Program-made: the position numbers and the translations under genes
Source of the DNA: Planctomycetaceae bacterium
Lineage (GTDB): Bacteria > Planctomycetota > Planctomycetia > Pirellulales > Pirellulaceae
Direction of reading: 5' to 3'
NCBI GenBank assembly: GCA_002702965.1
Contig: PADE01000025.1
Span: 1 to 5,791 of the forward strand
DNA length: 5,791 nt
Shown here: positions 1 to 2,930 of the stretch, piece after piece
How the letters are laid out: every line of letters starts with the position of its first letter
Position numbering within the stretch: the stretch's first letter is position 1
Notes under the pieces: generated by a model
The model's database searches: none
Told to the model about the DNA's origin: nothing
The model's input: the letters and a program-made list of their open reading frames with translations, nothing else

Positions 1-308
1 GATCGACCTCCACAGCAACGCACAAGTCTGTAGTCTGGCTGTGGACGGATGGACTCGTCGATCTGCCGCAGATGAAGCGACTGCTACCACGCCTGACCAT
101 GCATAGCGACGTGGTCCGATTTCAGACGATCGGTTTTGTCGATGACCAAAGCCCCACCTCCCGAATGGAAGTGGTGCTGGACGGCAGCCACACCCCGACC
201 CGTATCGTTCACCTGGTCGACCTACAGCGGCGGGGGCGAGGATTTGACCTGCAACTGCTCGGCGGGGAATTACCGATTGAAGTCCAAGCAGCGGCAGCAC
301 CCGATTAA
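1..308 (+). CDS. gspK: GspK-like type II secretion minor pseudopilin, C-terminal part only
   Basis: A reading frame is open from the left edge (first complete codon at base 3) to a TAA at 306-308, giving about 101 residues; the start lies outside the window. The fragment contains 'WLWTDGLVDLPQMKRLLP', then 'FQTIGFVDD' and 'RMEVVLD', and ends in 'RIVHLVDLQRRGRGFD'. This pattern (a strand, a residue pair before a 'GRGFD' motif, then a short acidic tail) matches my memory of the C-terminus of planctomycete proteins annotated as GspK. In known T2SS, GspK is the large minor pseudopilin that caps the pseudopilus tip in the periplasm with GspI and GspJ. The neighbours support the call: a GspL/PilM-type gene follows after 30 bases, then GspM-like and secretin genes. 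The N-terminal prepilin helix and the calcium-binding region cannot be seen here. The coding nature of the frame is fairly sure; the family name is a moderate inference resting on context. Confidence 0.62.
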   Translation, partial: STSTATHKSVVWLWTDGLVDLPQMKRLLPRLTMHSDVVRFQTIGFVDDQSPTSRMEVVLDGSHTPTRIVHLVDLQRRGRGFDLQLLGGELPIEVQAAAAPD

Positions 309-324
309 TAGTTTCACCTGCATG

Positions 325-329
325 GGAGG
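325..329 (+). promoter_or_regulatory. Shine-Dalgarno site deciding a TTG start for the GspL-like gene
   Basis: GGAGG, within GGGAGGT at 324-330, ends 9 bases before the TTG at 339. No ATG or GTG in the same frame lies at a comparable distance, so this site supports the unusual TTG as the true initiation codon. Confidence 0.7.
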
Positions 330-338
330 TCCCCCGGT

Positions 339-1844
339 TTGAAGTTTCCACTATTTCAGAAAAAACTCCTGCTGGCGGTACAGTGGGGCTCGCGATCGGT
401 CGATTACATCGTCGCCCGGACGCACTCCGGAGCATTGCGCATCCAACGGTCCGGCTCGTTGGCCCGGGAAGGCGAGGCGGGACTGACCGCGCCGGCGGAG
501 TTACTCTTGGCTGAGCTATCCGACCTCACTGCGCACCGTATTCGGTTGCTGCTCGGGGTCTCCCGCAGCCAGGTCGATGTCGCCTATCTCGATCTGCCGC
601 CAGCCACCGACGACGAGCTACCCGATCTGGTCAACCATCAGCTGCTGATTGAAGCGGGCGACAATTCTGACCAGAGTATCGTCGACTTCCTTCCACTGAA
701 TGAGGGTCCGGAAGAGCCGCGACGGGTCTGTACGGTCTCTATCGAGGCTGCGATTGCCACGGCGATGAGTGACGAATGCACCGCACTGGCGGGCAAACCC
801 GAAACGATCGGGTTTCAGCCGACAGCCACGGCACAGCGATTCCACCACCTGGCGCCCCGCATTTGCGAGCCACTGCTACTGGTCAATCTCGTCGACCGCG
901 ATGTTGACCTGATTGTCTGCGAAGGGGGAACCGTTCGCTACACACGGGGCTTTGTAGTCTCGACCGATGACCAGCCCGAAGTCGGCGCCCAATTAGCGGT
1001 CGAGATCCGTCGGACACTGGCCGTTTCACCGGTTGACGGGAAACAGGTCGGCCACGTCTACCTGTTTGGCACTCTGGAACAACACGACGTACTGGTCAGC
1101 CTGCTCAGCGATTCCCTGGATCTGCCCGTATCGCTACTGAACCCCTTCGAGTCGATCGATCTGGGTGATACGTGCACGCCATCCGATGTGGGGCGTTTTG
1201 CCCCTTTGCTGGGGATGCTCCAGGACGCGGTTTCCGGGCGCCAATCCATCGATTTCGCCCATCCCCGGAAGCCGCCACAACCTCGTAGCCGGTGGCGCCA
1301 ATTCGCGTTTTATGTCACCGCCGCCAGTCTGCTACTGGCGGCCATTGCCACGTTCCTCTACAGAGACCACCTGGCGACCAGACAAGCCCTGAATAATCTC
1401 CAACTCCGCGCTGACCAATTCCAGCGCCGCTTGGAAAAAGTGCGTGCCAAACAGGTCATCGTCGACGCCGTAGCGCGATGGCGGTCAGATGACGTGACGT
1501 GGCTTGACGAATTACGGGACGTATCCGCCCGTTTTCCCCACGGATCGGACGCTGCGGTCCGCAAGATGTCGTTGGGCAGCTCGCCCGGTGGCGGTGTGCT
1601 GGACCTGAAACTACAAGTGCGTGACCCGCAGACCATCGCCGCCATGGAGAGTGGACTGCGAGACCCGTTCCACCAGGTCCGCAGCAAACGCATCTCAGAA
1701 ATAGCCGATGGCGGTGATCTGCCGTGGCAGTTCGAGACACTGATCACCTTGCAACGCCGCGACCGCCCCGATTACCTGACCGGCCTCACCGACTCACTCC
1801 CGCCGCATCCGGCCACACACCCGCCCCCCCCAGACACCCCGTAA
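339..1844 (+). CDS. gspL: GspL / PilM-PilN-like inner-membrane assembly platform protein
   Basis: A 501-residue protein starting at TTG, supported by GGAGG 9 bases upstream, and ending at TAA. Residues ~8-300 look like the cytoplasmic actin-like fold of PilM/GspL: strand 'LLAVQWGSRSVDYIV' (11-25), 'VDFLP' (115-119), 'LLLVNLVDRDVDLIV' (179-193) and 'HVYLFGTL' (239-246). The acidic and glycine residues of the usual phosphate and adenosine motifs are replaced, so ATP binding is doubtful. A basic stretch ('PRSRWRQ', ~315-321) precedes one transmembrane helix (~322-341), then a probable coiled coil (~342-380) and a periplasmic ferredoxin-like PilN/GspL domain (~385-472). The tail (~487-501) is proline-rich. 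In known T2SS, GspL binds the GspE ATPase in the cytoplasm and GspM in the membrane. In T4P these parts are the separate proteins PilM and PilN, so this is the fused GspL-type arrangement. It lies 30 bases after the GspK-like gene and 17 before the GspM-like gene. Fold assignment is fairly sure; orthology to GspL rather than to a fused PilM-PilN is not resolvable by eye. Confidence 0.75.
   Translation: MKFPLFQKKLLLAVQWGSRSVDYIVARTHSGALRIQRSGSLAREGEAGLTAPAELLLAELSDLTAHRIRLLLGVSRSQVDVAYLDLPPATDDELPDLVNHQLLIEAGDNSDQSIVDFLPLNEGPEEPRRVCTVSIEAAIATAMSDECTALAGKPETIGFQPTATAQRFHHLAPRICEPLLLVNLVDRDVDLIVCEGGTVRYTRGFVVSTDDQPEVGAQLAVEIRRTLAVSPVDGKQVGHVYLFGTLEQHDVLVSLLSDSLDLPVSLLNPFESIDLGDTCTPSDVGRFAPLLGMLQDAVSGRQSIDFAHPRKPPQPRSRWRQFAFYVTAASLLLAAIATFLYRDHLATRQALNNLQLRADQFQRRLEKVRAKQVIVDAVARWRSDDVTWLDELRDVSARFPHGSDAAVRKMSLGSSPGGGVLDLKLQVRDPQTIAAMESGLRDPFHQVRSKRISEIADGGDLPWQFETLITLQRRDRPDYLTGLTDSLPPHPATHPPPPDTP
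1320..1342 (+). repeat. Perfect 9-bp inverted repeat in the transmembrane codons of the GspL-like gene
   Basis: GCCGCCAGT (1320-1328) pairs with ACTGGCGGC (1334-1342) across a 5-base loop CTGCT. It lies in the codons for the transmembrane segment (about residues 328-335). No T-tract follows, so it is not a standard terminator. It could be chance from the Ala/Leu codons, or an mRNA structure that slows translation during membrane insertion. Confidence 0.5.
1824..1831 (+). repeat. C8 homopolymer near the 3' end of the GspL-like gene
   Basis: Eight consecutive C lie 10 bases before the stop codon, within the codons of the proline-rich tail. Such tracts are prone to replication or transcription slippage. 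A -1 slip would enter the frame of the downstream GspM-like gene, which is open here. Confidence 0.85.
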
Positions 1845-1850
1845 TCCACC

Positions 1851-1856
1851 GGAGAG
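1851..1856 (+). promoter_or_regulatory. Shine-Dalgarno site for the GspM-like gene
   Basis: GGAGAG lies in the 17-base gap after the GspL-like stop codon, with 5 bases between it and the ATG at 1862 (7 from the GGAG core). It identifies 1862 as the start in preference to an in-frame ATG at 1724, which lies deep inside the preceding gene and would prepend a proline/arginine-rich stretch ahead of the membrane anchor. Confidence 0.7.
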
Positions 1857-1861
1857 CAAAG

Positions 1862-2788
1862 ATGGACAAGAGCAGGAAGCGACTCCTGTTGGGCGCGGTG
1901 GCGCTACTCGCGTTGTTGTACACGGGAGATCTGGTGTACCGGCACGGTGTGGAAGGCCCTCGCGCCGATGCAGCGCGTCAACGAATCAAACTGGAAAAGC
2001 GAATTCGCAGCACCCGATTGGCACTCGCCAAAGGTAAACAGGCCGCAACCCAACTGGAACAGCTGGAAAGCCAGTCGTTACCGTGGAACATCGAAGTCGC
2101 CCGTTCGGAATACCAGGCATGGCTGTTGCAACGGGTCCAACAGGCCAAACTCCAGAACCCACATGTCGATTCGAGTGAACCGATAGCATTCTTTGCCGGG
2201 CGAGGTCGGCGCAAAAGTCCGGATTACTATCAACTGGCCTTCACGTTGCGGACGCGCGGCAACCTGAAACAGGTTGTCGACTTTCTATTTCATTTTTACC
2301 GAGCGGACCATTTGCACAAGATTCGCGCGATGAACTTGAATCCGGTAGGCCGCGACCGGTACATCGACCTGACCCTTTCAATCGAGGCTCTGGCGCTGCG
2401 CACCGCCTTGCGCGAAACCGAACTCTCTCACGGCGTGTCCGAGAGACTCGCGTCTGCCGATCGGTCCGATTACCAGCCGATGGTTCGTCGCAACCTGTTC
2501 AGTGATGGGCGTGCGTCGCTGGCCGCAAAGAGGATCCGTCTTACCGCCGTGACCCGCAATCGTAGCGGCACGATCGAAGCCTGGTTTCGCGTCAATCCAG
2601 CGGGAAAGACCCAGATCTTGCGAGCGGGCGAACCACTTGCATGCCCGGGTCTGGAGGTGCGTGTACAGAGAATCCTGTCAGCGGAAGTACTGGTCGCGGT
2701 CGACGGTGAGACCATTCGCCTGCGGGTCGGTCAGCTTCTGGTTGATGGACACCGGGAACCTACCGACCTGGCACACCGCATCGACTAG
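1862..2788 (+). CDS. GspM/PilO-like protein with a C-terminal GspC/PilP-like (HR) domain
   Basis: A 308-residue protein. The ATG at 1862 is chosen because GGAGAG lies just upstream and the encoded N-terminus is a textbook bitopic anchor: basic 'MDKSRKR' followed by a hydrophobic helix (~8-22). Next come a charged, probably coiled-coil stretch (~35-95) and an alpha/beta region (~100-180) with 'YYQLAFTLRTRGNLKQVVDFLFHF' character (122-145), typical of the ferredoxin-like domain of PilO/GspM. A linker leads to 'RRNLF' (209-213), and residues ~226-296 form a small all-beta domain ('RLTAVTRNRSGTIEAWF', then G and V/I alternation, 'IRLRVGQLL'). That layout, an R-N-L-F motif followed by a beta barrel, resembles the homology region of GspC and PilP, which contacts secretin N-domains. 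The gene sits 17 bases after the GspL-like gene and directly before the secretin. If correct, one polypeptide combines GspM and GspC roles. The GspM-like part is likely; the HR-like part is an inference from pattern and position. Existing databases may call it hypothetical. Confidence 0.62.
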   Translation: MDKSRKRLLLGAVALLALLYTGDLVYRHGVEGPRADAARQRIKLEKRIRSTRLALAKGKQAATQLEQLESQSLPWNIEVARSEYQAWLLQRVQQAKLQNPHVDSSEPIAFFAGRGRRKSPDYYQLAFTLRTRGNLKQVVDFLFHFYRADHLHKIRAMNLNPVGRDRYIDLTLSIEALALRTALRETELSHGVSERLASADRSDYQPMVRRNLFSDGRASLAAKRIRLTAVTRNRSGTIEAWFRVNPAGKTQILRAGEPLACPGLEVRVQRILSAEVLVAVDGETIRLRVGQLLVDGHREPTDLAHRID

Positions 2789-2930
2789 AACCCCACACGG
2801 ACCCCACGATCAAGATTGACCCGCAGAGGTCCTTTCGCGTACTCTCCGGGCCGAGAGGTTTCCGGTTCGTTGGCGCGAACCACGTTTTCCTCTCTGCTCA
2901 TCATGTTCACCGTCACGCCGGCGCATGTGT
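2789..2930. other. Leader region between the GspM-like gene and the secretin
   Basis: About 142 non-coding bases, much longer than the other gaps here (30 and 17). I see no good sigma-70 promoter: the best pair is a weak TTCACC (2906-2911) with TATGAC (2930-2935), 18 bases apart. No Shine-Dalgarno site precedes any candidate start of the secretin. A possible nested stem-loop lies at 2853-2894. Frames on both strands that cross this stretch show no recognisable protein. Confidence 0.5.
2853..2894 (+). promoter_or_regulatory. Possible nested stem-loop in the leader of the secretin gene
   Basis: The inner arms GGTTCG (2864-2869) and CGAACC (2876-2881) close a 6-base loop TTGGCG. The outer arms GAGAGG (2853-2858) and CCTCTC (2889-2894) could pair around it. 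A T4 run (2885-2888) sits 3 bases after the inner stem, so a weak terminator or attenuator between the upstream genes and the secretin is possible. The stems are short and the T-run is poor, so this is tentative. Confidence 0.25.

Noticed and set aside
136..342. A 68-codon plus-strand frame overlapping the GspK-like end and the start of the GspL-like gene
   Set aside because: It is in a different frame from the GspK-like gene, has no recognisable domain, and is explained as a shadow.
1724..1861. An upstream in-frame ATG that would lengthen the GspM-like protein by 46 residues
   Set aside because: It would overlap the GspL-like gene by 121 bases and add a Pro/Arg-rich stretch ahead of the membrane anchor, while ATG 1862 has a good ribosome site and a typical anchor start.
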